This document shows positions 1 to 8,862 of a DNA stretch of 34,177 nucleotides, in pieces. Below the pieces are notes generated by a model. The model made no database searches and was not told the origin of the DNA. It saw only the letters and a program-made list of their open reading frames with translations. Position 1 is the stretch's first letter, and each line of letters begins with the position of its first letter. A program made the translations under genes and the position numbers. This stretch comes from Bacteroidales bacterium Phil6 (GTDB lineage: Bacteria > Bacteroidota > Bacteroidia > Bacteroidales > F082). The stretch covers positions 1-34,177 of the forward strand of contig NWBN01000020.1 in NCBI GenBank assembly GCA_002633315.1. Reading direction: 5' to 3'.

Positions 1-24
1 TACTCATGCCGAGCATACAAACAA

Positions 25-55
25 AAAATCCCGATTCTCAACGTCTCGGGATTTT
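25..55 (-). terminator. Intrinsic terminator of the fused oxidoreductase gene
   Basis: A perfect 10-bp stem (AAAATCCCGA at 25-34 pairs with TCGGGATTTT at 46-55) encloses an 11-nt loop. Read on the minus strand it lies about 20 bases past the stop codon of the gene ending at 75 and is followed by a T-rich run (complement of the A run at 21-28), so it fits a Rho-independent terminator. It could also act on transcripts arriving from the left on the plus strand, because the T run there is short but present. Confidence 0.8.
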
Positions 56-74
56 CAAAAAAGCATATAAAATA

Positions 75-3000
75 TCATTTAAAAGCGTTTTCGCTCAATC
101 CATCACCGGACAATGACAATCGCGGCATATAATCAGGTACAGTTTTACCGAGATATTTATCGACATAAATTTTAGCGAGATACTGACCAAGCATGAAGCC
201 ATGTCCGCGCATACCCACCAACAAGCCATGATCAGGGTCAACAATATAACGCGGTTCGGTATAATAGCCGCACCAGAATGCCTGAAATCCGACAGAGCGC
301 AGTTGTGGTATCCATTCACAGAACATTTCAGAGCAAATTTCAAGAAAACTCTTAGTATTATATTTCAAGTTCTTGCCTGCTTCCATGGCATCAACAGCAG
401 GAGAAGCACAACCTATGATTTGCCCCGTCTCTGCAAACTGCTGTCCGTAAACAGCAGAAAAGCCTTTGTAACAACGTCTGTCGATTAGCATATCCAAAGA
501 GTCGCCGTTTTTGCCGAGCATAGGCAGTCTGCGCGTGATAAACGCCTGATGCTTGACAGGATACAGACCTATCTCCATTCCAAGTTGAGAAGCAAATTTA
601 CTTGCATTGGATCCCAAGGCATTGACAAAATGCTCACAATGATATTCCACATATTCTTTATCATGCGTCATGACAAGAGCCATGAAGCCTTTGTCAGTAC
701 GTTGCACCTCCAAAAGTGTACAATCTTCAAGCAAAACACCTCCATGTTGTGTAGCTATACCACGTATATAATTGATTACCAACCCGGGTGTTGCCTGCCA
801 ACAATTGTTGGTGACGAGAGCAGCCTGATAAGTATCGCAACTCTCATTGAAATATGGTGATATTTCCTTACAGAAGTCTTTTCTATCAATCATGTAACCG
901 TCAGACCATGCCAAAGAGGCATTCAGTGCATCATAAGTACTTTGATCATGAGCAAAACCGATATAACGTGTAGGTTTAAAGTTGATATTGGTTTCTTTCT
1001 GCAGTTGTTTGAATATCTCGAGGTTATGGTTTGCTATATCAGATATTTCCGGTACCGAGAAAGCAGGACGACCTCCGCCTATATTACGCCATGACGATCC
1101 TCTTTCAGCATTGGCAAGCACTACTTTTTTACCATTCTCGGCGAAATATCTGAACAATCCGCTACCTGTAATGCCGCCACCGGCAACAAACACCTCGCAA
1201 TATTCTTTACGTGTAGCCTTGCCATGCACATCTGTGATGAACGACGGTTGTTTCTCACGCGGATAAAGTTCACTAATATTAATTTGATTGGAAAGAGGTC
1301 CGCGCGGAGTGGCATCGCCTACTACTTCTACACCATGCCCCCTGAGAAACTGACGTACTCTCGGAATGCAACGTTTACCACGACATGGTCCCATTCCTAT
1401 CCTCGTGATATGTTTCAACTCATCGACCGATATCATTTTCTTGCCTTTGACAGCCTCAAGTATTGTCTCCAACTTGACATCATCACAATGGCAGATATAT
1501 GTTTCATCCTTATCCAAATCAGACACCCGGACAATATGCAAATTGTCAGGATAACTCTCTTTGACAATAAAACCAGTAACATCAGTGATATCGCAGTCCG
1601 AGACGACCTTAATCCTTGCCACATTAGTCTTGTTCGGATTGACCATTATTTTTTCTATCAAGCCTTCACCAACCTTTCTGCCATTGTCATCGACGAGGAA
1701 CACCTCTGTATTCTCTTCTGCTTTATATTCAAGAGGCAGGAAAACAATTCTTTTATTGACATTATATCCGAAAATTGCCAAACCCGGACAATTAGACACA
1801 CATTTCATGCAGCCAATGCACAAGTCATAATCTATGACAGGAACCGAAGAAGTAGTAGGTTTGGAGATGGCATTTTGCGGACATGAGAAAGAACAAGGGT
1901 TACATGCAAAACCATACAAACAGTCGGCTATTACGAATCCTTTTTCATTCATACGATCTTTTGAAGGCTTGGCAGGTTTGTCGAGCACCCTCACCGGATG
2001 TTGTTGAGAGTCAATATAATCTCTTGACAATGAAAGATATTCATCATAATTGACTCTTTTACCCATCTGCATGGCAATTTCGAAGGCTGCCTGTTTGCCA
2101 CGCAATACGGCACAAGTACCCTCGCCTACTCTAATGGCATCGCCGACGCCATAACAATTCAATCCGAATACCACCTTGCCTTTTTTGAGTATCTGGTCGT
2201 CAGGCATCAGACCTGTACAGATATTGATGACATCTATACCTTCGATAAGTTGTTCTGTACCCGGAATAGGTTTAAAGTTCTCACATTTTGCTATCACAGC
2301 GCCAGTGACAGCTGTTTTATCCTTATTAGGTATAGCTTTCACAAGTGTATAAGACGTCATGATGGGAATGCCGAGACGGCGTACTCTGTTAGCCTGGACC
2401 GGGAATCCGCCCTCATGGTCCATTGCCTCAATGATAGCCACCACTTTAGCGCCAGCCTGAGTAGCCTGATACGAGGTGAGATATCCGATGTTACCGGCAC
2501 CTATAGAGAGTATTCTTTTTCCGAGCAGCGTATGTTCCACATTCATCATCTTCTGGAGCACGGCAGCGGTGTAAACGCCGGGAACGTCATCATTCTCGAA
2601 TGCCGGCATAAAAGGAACAGCACCTGTAGCCACCACAAGATATGTGGCATCAACATAATAAATCTCATCTTTCACTATATCTTTCACAGCGATGCGATTG
2701 CCTTCGAGAATATCCCAAACGGTAGAATTCAGAAAAATGCCTGAATGGTCGTCGCCGGCAAGAGTCTTGGCAATGTCGAATCCTCTCATGCCACCATAGA
2801 GTTTCTCTTTCTCAAAGAAGAAAAACTGATGTGTCTGCATGTTGAACTGTCCTCCTACACGGTCGTTATTGTCAATAACGATATTTGGTACACCCAACTT
2901 GTCGAGTTGTTCACGGCAGGCAAGACCGGCGGGACCGGCTCCAATGATGGCAACCTGTGTCTTGTATATCTTCAGTCCATCATGATTAAAGACCGATTCC

Positions 3001-3302
3001 CCAACAGGCAGATAACCATGAGGTATCTCTCTAACTTCCTTAACATTATCGACTTTGGTGATACAAATACGTCTTATTTTGCCATCTACGAGCATCTCAC
3101 AGGCTCCACATTTCCCTATGCCGCATTCGAGACTGCGTTCTCTGCCGTCAAGGCTGTGACTGTGAACCGGAAAACCCGCCTGATGCAAAGCAGCCGCAAT
3201 GGTATATCCTTTATAACCAACAACATCTTGGCCATTAAATTTAAAAATTATCTCCTCCGCTTCTGGGATATCCAAGATTGGATGTTCAACAATTCTTTTC
3301 AT
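75..3302 (-). CDS. Multidomain Fe-S/FAD oxidoreductase, HcnABC-like (opine/hydroxyproline/amino-acid dehydrogenase type) fusion
   Basis: The 1075-residue protein contains, in order: a 2Fe-2S ferredoxin domain (ligands C60, C65, C68, C80); a pyridine-nucleotide-disulfide-type FAD domain (GAGPAG at 121-126) with a second Rossmann motif (GAGNIG near 267); a region with two Cys clusters (CLYGFACNPCSFSC, then CIGCMKCVSNC) suited to 4Fe-4S centres; a BFD-like 2Fe-2S domain (CHCDDV through CRGKRC); and a C-terminal DAO-type FAD domain (AGGGITGSG near 715). In other bacteria these parts are separate subunits (HcnA, HcnB, HcnC; OoxA/OoxB; hydroxyproline dehydrogenase complexes), which oxidise an amino acid or imino acid and pass electrons on. 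The substrate cannot be read from the sequence; glycine, opines, D-hydroxyproline and other amino acids are candidates. The gene is monocistronic, with a -7 box upstream and a terminator downstream. No signal peptide is seen, so it is probably cytoplasmic. The domain calls are firm; the substrate is unknown. Confidence 0.85.
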   Translation of the reverse strand: MKRIVEHPILDIPEAEEIIFKFNGQDVVGYKGYTIAAALHQAGFPVHSHSLDGRERSLECGIGKCGACEMLVDGKIRRICITKVDNVKEVREIPHGYLPVGESVFNHDGLKIYKTQVAIIGAGPAGLACREQLDKLGVPNIVIDNNDRVGGQFNMQTHQFFFFEKEKLYGGMRGFDIAKTLAGDDHSGIFLNSTVWDILEGNRIAVKDIVKDEIYYVDATYLVVATGAVPFMPAFENDDVPGVYTAAVLQKMMNVEHTLLGKRILSIGAGNIGYLTSYQATQAGAKVVAIIEAMDHEGGFPVQANRVRRLGIPIMTSYTLVKAIPNKDKTAVTGAVIAKCENFKPIPGTEQLIEGIDVINICTGLMPDDQILKKGKVVFGLNCYGVGDAIRVGEGTCAVLRGKQAAFEIAMQMGKRVNYDEYLSLSRDYIDSQQHPVRVLDKPAKPSKDRMNEKGFVIADCLYGFACNPCSFSCPQNAISKPTTSSVPVIDYDLCIGCMKCVSNCPGLAIFGYNVNKRIVFLPLEYKAEENTEVFLVDDNGRKVGEGLIEKIMVNPNKTNVARIKVVSDCDITDVTGFIVKESYPDNLHIVRVSDLDKDETYICHCDDVKLETILEAVKGKKMISVDELKHITRIGMGPCRGKRCIPRVRQFLRGHGVEVVGDATPRGPLSNQINISELYPREKQPSFITDVHGKATRKEYCEVFVAGGGITGSGLFRYFAENGKKVVLANAERGSSWRNIGGGRPAFSVPEISDIANHNLEIFKQLQKETNINFKPTRYIGFAHDQSTYDALNASLAWSDGYMIDRKDFCKEISPYFNESCDTYQAALVTNNCWQATPGLVINYIRGIATQHGGVLLEDCTLLEVQRTDKGFMALVMTHDKEYVEYHCEHFVNALGSNASKFASQLGMEIGLYPVKHQAFITRRLPMLGKNGDSLDMLIDRRCYKGFSAVYGQQFAETGQIIGCASPAVDAMEAGKNLKYNTKSFLEICSEMFCEWIPQLRSVGFQAFWCGYYTEPRYIVDPDHGLLVGMRGHGFMLGQYLAKIYVDKYLGKTVPDYMPRLSLSGDGLSENAFK

Positions 3303-3358
3303 GTTTTTAGTGTTAATGATTTAAAATCAGTCATTATGATTTTCAGAATTAAAGTATC

Positions 3359-3389
3359 GCAAATTTAAGTATTTTTTTAAAAAAACAAA
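3359..3389 (-). promoter_or_regulatory. Bacteroidota-type promoter for the oxidoreductase gene
   Basis: Read on the minus strand, a TAAATTTGC -7 box (3359-3367) follows a TTTG -33 box (3386-3389) after an 18-base gap, close to the TTTG-N19-TAnnTTTG consensus. The predicted start of transcription lies near 3352, leaving a leader of about 50 bases. The rest of the gap 3303-3644 is AT-rich and shows no gene. Confidence 0.6.
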
Positions 3390-3616
3390 AAAAGATACAA
3401 TTTTTATATTTTCATTAAACCAAACCTAAAGATACGACTATTTCATTGAAAATAAAAAAATGATTCAAAGCATTAAAATACAACATTATTTCGATATGCC
3501 GAATTTGTTTCTTTCACAATGACGCTTACAAATCATCTTTCATAAAAAACAAAACTTCATTTTATAAATGACACTTATAACAAATAAAAAAAAGTAGTAA
3601 AAATCGGCAAAATGTT

Positions 3617-3625
3617 TATCTTTGC
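3617..3625 (+). promoter_or_regulatory. -7 promoter box of the prolyl-tRNA deacylase gene
   Basis: TATCTTTGC matches the TAnnTTTG consensus. It lies inside the first codons of the longest possible reading frame (ATG at 3612), so transcription should begin near 3631 and only the ATG at 3645 would be on the mRNA. A clear -33 box was not found. Confidence 0.6.
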
Positions 3626-3644
3626 GGTTCAAAAAAATAATGCC

Positions 3645-4163
3645 ATGCAGGAGATAGTACATCCTTTGAGTGAAAGACAGGAGAAAGTCGTCAACAAATT
3701 AAATGAATTAGGAATACCATTTGACATTCATTTCCATCCACCTATTTTCACCATTGAAGAAGCCCTTGAATATTGGAAAGAATTCGACTCCACACATTGC
3801 AAAAATCTGTTTTTCAGAAACCACAAAGGCAACAGGCATTATCTTGTTATTTTCGATTGCATGCAACAACTTGCCATACATGATTTGGAACACAGATTAA
3901 GACAAGGGAAACTCAGTTTCGCTTCAGAGCAACGTATGGAGAAATATTTGGGTCTGAAACCAGGCAGCGTTTCACCTTTCGGTCTTATCAACGACAAAGA
4001 ACATCATGTCCATCTTTTCATTGACAAGAATCTGTTGAATGCAGAGCGTCTCAGTTTCCACCCCAATGACAATACCGCCACCTGCGTAATAAAAAAAGAA
4101 GATTTTTTAAAGTTCCTCGATGCCATGGGCAACACTTACGAGTTCATAGAATTATACGACTGA
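3645..4163 (+). CDS. YbaK/ProX-family aminoacyl-tRNA deacylase (PrdX/ProXp-ala type)
   Basis: A 172-residue single-domain protein of the YbaK/EbsC/ProX superfamily, which hydrolyses mischarged aminoacyl-tRNA, typically Ala-tRNA(Pro), in the cytoplasm as a trans-editing step. Recognisable family features are the start region with HFHPPIFTIEEA, the KNLFFRNHKGNRHYL strand pair carrying the conserved lysine, the segment KYLGLKPGSVSPFGLIND, and the terminal FHPNDNTATCVI strand. The longer frame from 3612 would add 11 residues (MFIFAVQKNNA), but these are encoded by a -7 promoter box, so 3645 is the better start. The gene stands alone between AT-rich gaps. The family is well supported; the exact tRNA substrate is inferred. 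Confidence 0.88.
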   Translation: MQEIVHPLSERQEKVVNKLNELGIPFDIHFHPPIFTIEEALEYWKEFDSTHCKNLFFRNHKGNRHYLVIFDCMQQLAIHDLEHRLRQGKLSFASEQRMEKYLGLKPGSVSPFGLINDKEHHVHLFIDKNLLNAERLSFHPNDNTATCVIKKEDFLKFLDAMGNTYEFIELYD

Positions 4164-4299
4164 AAAATTGAATTTCCTCTTTATGAATAAATATTTCATT
4201 ACCTTGTCAGTTACGGAGATACACTTCAAACAGTCGTTGATAAAAATTCCGTTTTGAAAAAAAAGATTAAAAAAATCATTTTAATACGTTAAAATTTCC

Positions 4300-4308
4300 T
4301 AATTTTGC
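4300..4308 (+). promoter_or_regulatory. -7 promoter box of arcA
   Basis: TAATTTTGC at 4300-4308 matches the Bacteroidota -7 consensus and lies 62 bases before the arcA ATG, giving a leader of about 55 bases. No convincing -33 box is visible in the A/T-rich sequence before it. Confidence 0.55.
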
Positions 4309-4369
4309 ACCGCTAACGAGATGATACAATTTTTTGTATTGTTTCTATTGTTTTACGAATACCTAATTT

Positions 4370-5611
4370 ATGGATTATTCCCGACGAATTAAACCTTGTA
4401 TAAACTCAGAAATCGGAAAATTAAACTACGTCATGTTGCACGCTCCCGGTTGCGAGATAGAAAACATGATACCGGAAAATGCCCACAAATACCTTTTCAG
4501 TGACATTTTAAACCTAAACGAAGCAAAAGAAGACTACAAGAACTTTGAAGGCACCTTAAAAAGAGTTTCCAATGTATTGTATTTCAAAGATTTGCTTATA
4601 GATGTATTAAAACTGGATTCCGTAAGGGCTGAACTTCTCGAAAAGATTTGCAAAAGAGAGGATATCACTTACCTCATAGATTATCTCTGTGATTTCTCTG
4701 CTGAAGAATTGGCAAGAACTTTTATCGAAGGTCTTGACGTACCAAGTCTTTCAGAACGTTTTGTGATGGCTCCGCTGCCAAATTTGTTTTTTATGAGAGA
4801 TGCCTCCATAACAATATGGGACAATGTCATAATAAGCAAAATGGCAACGACAGTACGTGACAGAGAGACATTATTATTAGATGCAATATTCAGACACTCA
4901 ACCATTATTGACACCGAAGTAGTCCATCCTGTTGAATATTACAGCATGGACGGCATAGGGTCTATAGAAGGAGGCGATGTACTTATAGCAAGAGATGACA
5001 TCATTTTGTGCGGTTGCGGTGCAAGGACATCACGCGAAGGTGCCGATGCCTTGGTGGAACATCTTAGAAGCAAAGGCGGCAAAAAACACCTCATATTGCA
5101 AGAACTGCCCCTTGAACCGGATTCTTTCATACATCTCGACATGGTGTTTACCATGCTTGATATCGACCGTTGCATGGTATATAAACCTGTCATTATGAAC
5201 CCCAACTTCAAGACTTTCCACGTAGAGGTCGATGGTCGCAATAAACCGATTATGACAGAAGAAGAAAACTTGCTTTCCGCCCTTGCCAAACTCGGCATGG
5301 ATTTAAACCCCATCTTCTGCGGAAACGACAAAGACTATCCTTCTAAAAGAGAACAATGGCACAGTGGAGCCAACTTCTTCGCTTTCGCTCCCGGCAAAGT
5401 GCTCGGATATGAACGCAACTATAACACCATCGAAGCTCTCGGCAACAACGGGTTTGAGATACTTAAAGCAGCCGATGTAGCTTCCGGCAAAGTCAATGTC
5501 GATGACTATCAACGCTGTGTTGTGGCTTTCAAAGGCAATGAATTAGCAAGAGGCGGCGGCGGTGCAAGATGTATGACAATGCCTTTGCTTCGCGAACAAG
5601 TGCAATGGTGA
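4370..5611 (+). CDS. arcA: Arginine deiminase
   Basis: The 413-residue protein converts L-arginine to citrulline and ammonia. The guanidine-modifying superfamily motifs are all present: FMRD (residues 141-144), EGGD (200-203), HLD (255-257) and the C-terminal glycine-rich loop with catalytic cysteine (RGGGGARC, C401). The length fits bacterial ADI (about 400-420) and is longer than agmatine deiminases, and no signal peptide is present, which argues against a secreted peptidylarginine deiminase. The usual partners arcB, arcC and arcD are not adjacent, so it is a solitary arginine-catabolic or acid-resistance gene here. Another arginine-consuming enzyme, SpeA, is encoded about 8 kb downstream. 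The gene has its own promoter box and terminator. Confidence 0.93.
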   Translation: MDYSRRIKPCINSEIGKLNYVMLHAPGCEIENMIPENAHKYLFSDILNLNEAKEDYKNFEGTLKRVSNVLYFKDLLIDVLKLDSVRAELLEKICKREDITYLIDYLCDFSAEELARTFIEGLDVPSLSERFVMAPLPNLFFMRDASITIWDNVIISKMATTVRDRETLLLDAIFRHSTIIDTEVVHPVEYYSMDGIGSIEGGDVLIARDDIILCGCGARTSREGADALVEHLRSKGGKKHLILQELPLEPDSFIHLDMVFTMLDIDRCMVYKPVIMNPNFKTFHVEVDGRNKPIMTEEENLLSALAKLGMDLNPIFCGNDKDYPSKREQWHSGANFFAFAPGKVLGYERNYNTIEALGNNGFEILKAADVASGKVNVDDYQRCVVAFKGNELARGGGGARCMTMPLLREQVQW

Positions 5612-5625
5612 TTTTAAATATATTT

Positions 5626-5671
5626 AAAAAAGTGGTATGCCGGATTTTTCAATTTGACATACCGCTTTTTT
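5626..5671 (+). terminator. Intrinsic terminator after arcA
   Basis: The stem 5626-5639 (six A, then GTGGTATG) pairs with 5658-5671 (CATACCGC, then six T) with one G-T wobble and an 18-nt loop. It starts 14 bases after the arcA stop codon and ends in a T run. The remaining gap to clpC (5672-6102) is very AT-rich and, apart from the clpC promoter box, shows no gene. Confidence 0.85.
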
Positions 5672-6029
5672 ATAAAAAACATCAATCTGACAAAATGGAA
5701 TATAATTTTCATATTACATAATAATAAAATTTCGTTATTTAACAATTCAAATTAACATATCATAATTAAATATCTATTTAACACCACATACATACAAAAT
5801 TATTTATTTGATTATTTATATATTTGAATTTAAAGACAGAAACGAAAACTTTCATGAAACATTGTCAGTCATCCCATAAAGAAAACTAAATTTTGTCATA
5901 TTTATGACATTATGATAAATTCCTACATAAACATAAAAAAGTGATTATTAATCAGCATTTTCAATGACAAAAAAGCTCACGATACAAGTTTTATTGGAAC
6001 TATTTCCCCTTTGGATTGATTTTTGTTAG

Positions 6030-6038
6030 TATTTTTGC
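6030..6038 (+). promoter_or_regulatory. -7 promoter box of clpC
   Basis: TATTTTTGC fits TAnnTTTG. A TTTG at 6010-6013 may serve as -33 box, although the 16-base gap is shorter than the usual 19. The leader to the ATG at 6103 would be about 58 bases. Confidence 0.5.
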
Positions 6039-6102
6039 AGAAAAATAGTCTTCTTACGACATTTTTCCATTTTAATTGTTTGAAAAAAGAAAAAAGACAT
6101 AT

Positions 6103-8649
6103 ATGGATTCTAAATTCTCACCGAGAGTACGCGAGATAATGCTTTATAGTCATGAAGTTGCTGTTAACCTTGGCAATTCTTATATAGGATTGGAACATCT
6201 TTTTTTAGGAATTATCAATGACAATGACAGTAATGCCGTTCAGATTTTGCGCAATTTAAATCTCGACGTGGAAGCATTCAAACAAAAACTTATTGCTTCC
6301 ATCAAAAGCAATAATGTCATTGCCGAGCGTAACAATAATGTACCACTCACCAAACAGACAGAACGTGCATTAAAATTCACCTATCTGGTAGCTAAAGAGT
6401 TTAACAGCGAACAAGTAACGTCTGAACACCTCATGCTTGCCATCTTGCATGATGACAGCAACATTATCTCGCAACGTCTTGAATATGAAGGAATAAACTA
6501 CGAAACATACAAAAAGATGGTAAAATCTTTCAACTCCAACCTTCCCACACAAGAAGAGACCGACAAAGACATAACAGATGACTTTCTTGATGAAGATGAA
6601 GGAGAAGATGAAGACATCTTCAAAGTCCCTGAGACACCACAACGCAAGAGCAATATCAAGTCCAAGACACCCGTTCTTGATAACTTCGGCAGGGACTTGA
6701 CACGCGCTGCAGAAGAAAATCGTCTTGACCCTATTGTGGGAAGAGAAAAAGAACTTGAACGTATAGCTCAAATTCTTAGCAGACGCAAAAAAAACAATCC
6801 TATATTAATAGGCGAACCGGGAGTAGGAAAGTCTGCCATAGCCGAAGGACTGGCATTGCGCATAGTACAGCATAAAGTATCACGTGCATTGTTCAACAAA
6901 CGTATAGTAATGTTAGACCTTGCCTCTGTGGTGGCAGGTACAAAATACAGAGGTCAATTTGAAGAACGTATCAAGGCTATTCTCAACGAGTTGGAAAAAA
7001 ATCCCGACATTATACTTTTCATTGACGAGATACACACTATTGTTGGTGCCGGCAATGCCAACGGGTCGCTCGATGCAAGCAACATGTTCAAACCTGCTCT
7101 TGCCAGAGGCGAGTTGCAATGTATAGGTTCCACCACCCTCGACGAATATCGTCAGTATATTGAAAAAGACGGTGCCCTTGAACGCCGTTTCCAAAAAATC
7201 ATGGTGGACCCCACCACGACAGAAGAAACCATAGAGATTCTCAACAACATAAAGAGCAAATACGAAGACCATCATCTTGTGCGATATACCCCGGAAGCCA
7301 TTGAGGCATGCGTAAAACTCACAAACCGCTATATGTCGGACCGTTATCTTCCGGATAAAGCCATAGATGCCTTGGATGAGGCAGGCTCGAGAGTACATAT
7401 CAGCAATATTCATGTCCCTCTTGATATCATCGAACTGGAACATAAAATAGAAAATATCCGCGAGCTTAAAAGGAAAGCCATCATGGAACAGAAATTTGAA
7501 GAGGCAGGACAACATCGCGACGATGAAAGACGATATCTGGACAAACTTGAAGATGCAAAAAAACGCTGGGAAGAAGAATCCATGATTCACAGAGAAGTCG
7601 TCACCGAACAAAATGTCGCTGAAGTCGTAGCCATGATGACAGGCGTTCCGGTACAACGAATAGCTCAGAACGAAGGAGAAAGACTTGTAAATATGGAGAA
7701 AGAACTTCAAGGTTCTGTGATAGGTCAGGATGAAGCGATCAAAAAAATTGTCAAGGCGATACGACGCAACAGAGCAGGTCTGAAAGACCCTAATAAACCA
7801 ATAGGTAGTTTCATTTTCCTCGGACCTACAGGTGTAGGAAAAACATATCTTGCCAAAGTCCTTGCCAAATACATGTTCGACAGCGAAGATGCCTTGATAC
7901 GTATTGACATGAGTGAATATATGGAGAAATTTGCCGTGTCGCGTCTCGTAGGAGCTCCTCCTGGATATGTTGGCTATGAAGAAGGCGGACAATTGACAGA
8001 AAAAGTGCGCCGTAAACCATATTCAATAGTATTGTTCGACGAAATCGAAAAGGCCCATCCCGACGTGTTCCATCTGCTGCTCCAAGTGCTTGACGACGGT
8101 CAACTGACAGACAGCTTGGGGCGCAAAGTGGACTTCAAAAACACTATTATAATAATGACATCCAACATAGGCTCTCGTCAACTTAAAGACTTCGGACAAG
8201 GCGTCGGTTTCGGCACACAGGCAAAAAAAGAAGCTAAAGATGCCTATAATCAATCTGTTATAGAAAATGCTCTTAAAAGGTCTTTTGCTCCGGAATTCCT
8301 CAACCGTATCGACGATGTAGTGATATTCCAATCCTTGAGCAAAAACGATATTGACAAGATTATAGACATAGAACTTAAAAAAGTCTTCACTCGTGTGGAG
8401 GAAATGGGATACCGCCTTGAAATAACACCTGCTGCACATGACTTTATTGCCGAGAAAGGTTGGGACGAACAATTCGGCGCCAGACCTTTGAAACGTGCAA
8501 TACAGAAATATGTGGAAGATGTAATTGCCGAAGAAATAATCAAAACAAGAGTCATGCCGGGTGACAAAATCATCATTGATTATAACAATGATGAACAGGA
8601 AATAAAAGTTGAAATATTAAGCGGAGAAGTGAAAAAACTTCATGAATAA
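6103..8649 (+). CDS. clpC: ATP-dependent Clp protease ATP-binding subunit ClpC
   Basis: An 848-residue class 1 Hsp100 AAA+ unfoldase. It has an N-terminal double Clp-N domain ([15 protein letters not shown] and the second repeat [17 protein letters not shown] region), an acidic linker, D1 with Walker A GEPGVGKS (237-244) and Walker B FIDE (306-309), a short middle segment with a UVR-like motif (near 461-477), and D2 with Walker A GPTGVGKT (574-581) and [10 protein letters not shown]. The short middle domain and the VGF tripeptide (GQGVGFGT) mark it as ClpC rather than ClpB; VGF is the known ClpP-docking loop, so it should work with ClpP in protein turnover. ATG at 6103 is chosen because [11 protein letters not shown] aligns with the family start; an upstream in-frame TTG at 6076 would add nine lysine-rich residues with no family support. 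No clpP is nearby. Confidence 0.95.
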   Translation: MDSKFSPRVREIMLYSHEVAVNLGNSYIGLEHLFLGIINDNDSNAVQILRNLNLDVEAFKQKLIASIKSNNVIAERNNNVPLTKQTERALKFTYLVAKEFNSEQVTSEHLMLAILHDDSNIISQRLEYEGINYETYKKMVKSFNSNLPTQEETDKDITDDFLDEDEGEDEDIFKVPETPQRKSNIKSKTPVLDNFGRDLTRAAEENRLDPIVGREKELERIAQILSRRKKNNPILIGEPGVGKSAIAEGLALRIVQHKVSRALFNKRIVMLDLASVVAGTKYRGQFEERIKAILNELEKNPDIILFIDEIHTIVGAGNANGSLDASNMFKPALARGELQCIGSTTLDEYRQYIEKDGALERRFQKIMVDPTTTEETIEILNNIKSKYEDHHLVRYTPEAIEACVKLTNRYMSDRYLPDKAIDALDEAGSRVHISNIHVPLDIIELEHKIENIRELKRKAIMEQKFEEAGQHRDDERRYLDKLEDAKKRWEEESMIHREVVTEQNVAEVVAMMTGVPVQRIAQNEGERLVNMEKELQGSVIGQDEAIKKIVKAIRRNRAGLKDPNKPIGSFIFLGPTGVGKTYLAKVLAKYMFDSEDALIRIDMSEYMEKFAVSRLVGAPPGYVGYEEGGQLTEKVRRKPYSIVLFDEIEKAHPDVFHLLLQVLDDGQLTDSLGRKVDFKNTIIIMTSNIGSRQLKDFGQGVGFGTQAKKEAKDAYNQSVIENALKRSFAPEFLNRIDDVVIFQSLSKNDIDKIIDIELKKVFTRVEEMGYRLEITPAAHDFIAEKGWDEQFGARPLKRAIQKYVEDVIAEEIIKTRVMPGDKIIIDYNNDEQEIKVEILSGEVKKLHE

Positions 8650-8670
8650 TTGAGTTATCTTGATTTTTAT

Positions 8671-8705
8671 ACGAGGCACATCAAACTTTTTTTGATGTGC
8701 CTCGT
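8671..8705 (+). terminator. Strong hairpin terminator after clpC
   Basis: A perfect 15-bp stem (ACGAGGCACATCAAA at 8671-8685 with its complement at 8691-8705) has a 5-nt CTTTT loop, 22 bases past the clpC stop codon. No T run follows the stem; the run of T lies in the loop and arm. It is very likely a transcription end or an mRNA 3' stabiliser. Confidence 0.8.
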
Positions 8706-8849
8706 CGATATATATGATATTTCAGTACATAACAAAACCAACCCTTATACCATCAGAATTAATTCATTACATGACACATCATAATTATTCATTTCTTATC
8801 AAGTCTTATCAATTTTTTAAACCTTCTTATATTTATTCTAAAAAAACAC

Positions 8850-8858
8850 TAATTTTGC
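8850..8858 (+). promoter_or_regulatory. -7 promoter box immediately before the tRNA nucleotidyltransferase gene
   Basis: TAATTTTGC ends only four bases before the ATG at 8863. With the usual distance of about seven bases from box to transcription start, the RNA would begin at or within the start codons ATGATG, which implies a leaderless or nearly leaderless message. Confidence 0.5.
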
Positions 8859-8862
8859 CTGC

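Noticed and set aside
1224..1886. 220-codon plus-strand frame inside the fused oxidoreductase gene
   Set aside because: Opposite strand of a gene with clear domain motifs; the translation has no recognisable domain.
6913..7992. 359-codon minus-strand frame inside clpC
   Set aside because: It is a shadow of the well-supported ClpC frame, with no family resemblance and no promoter.
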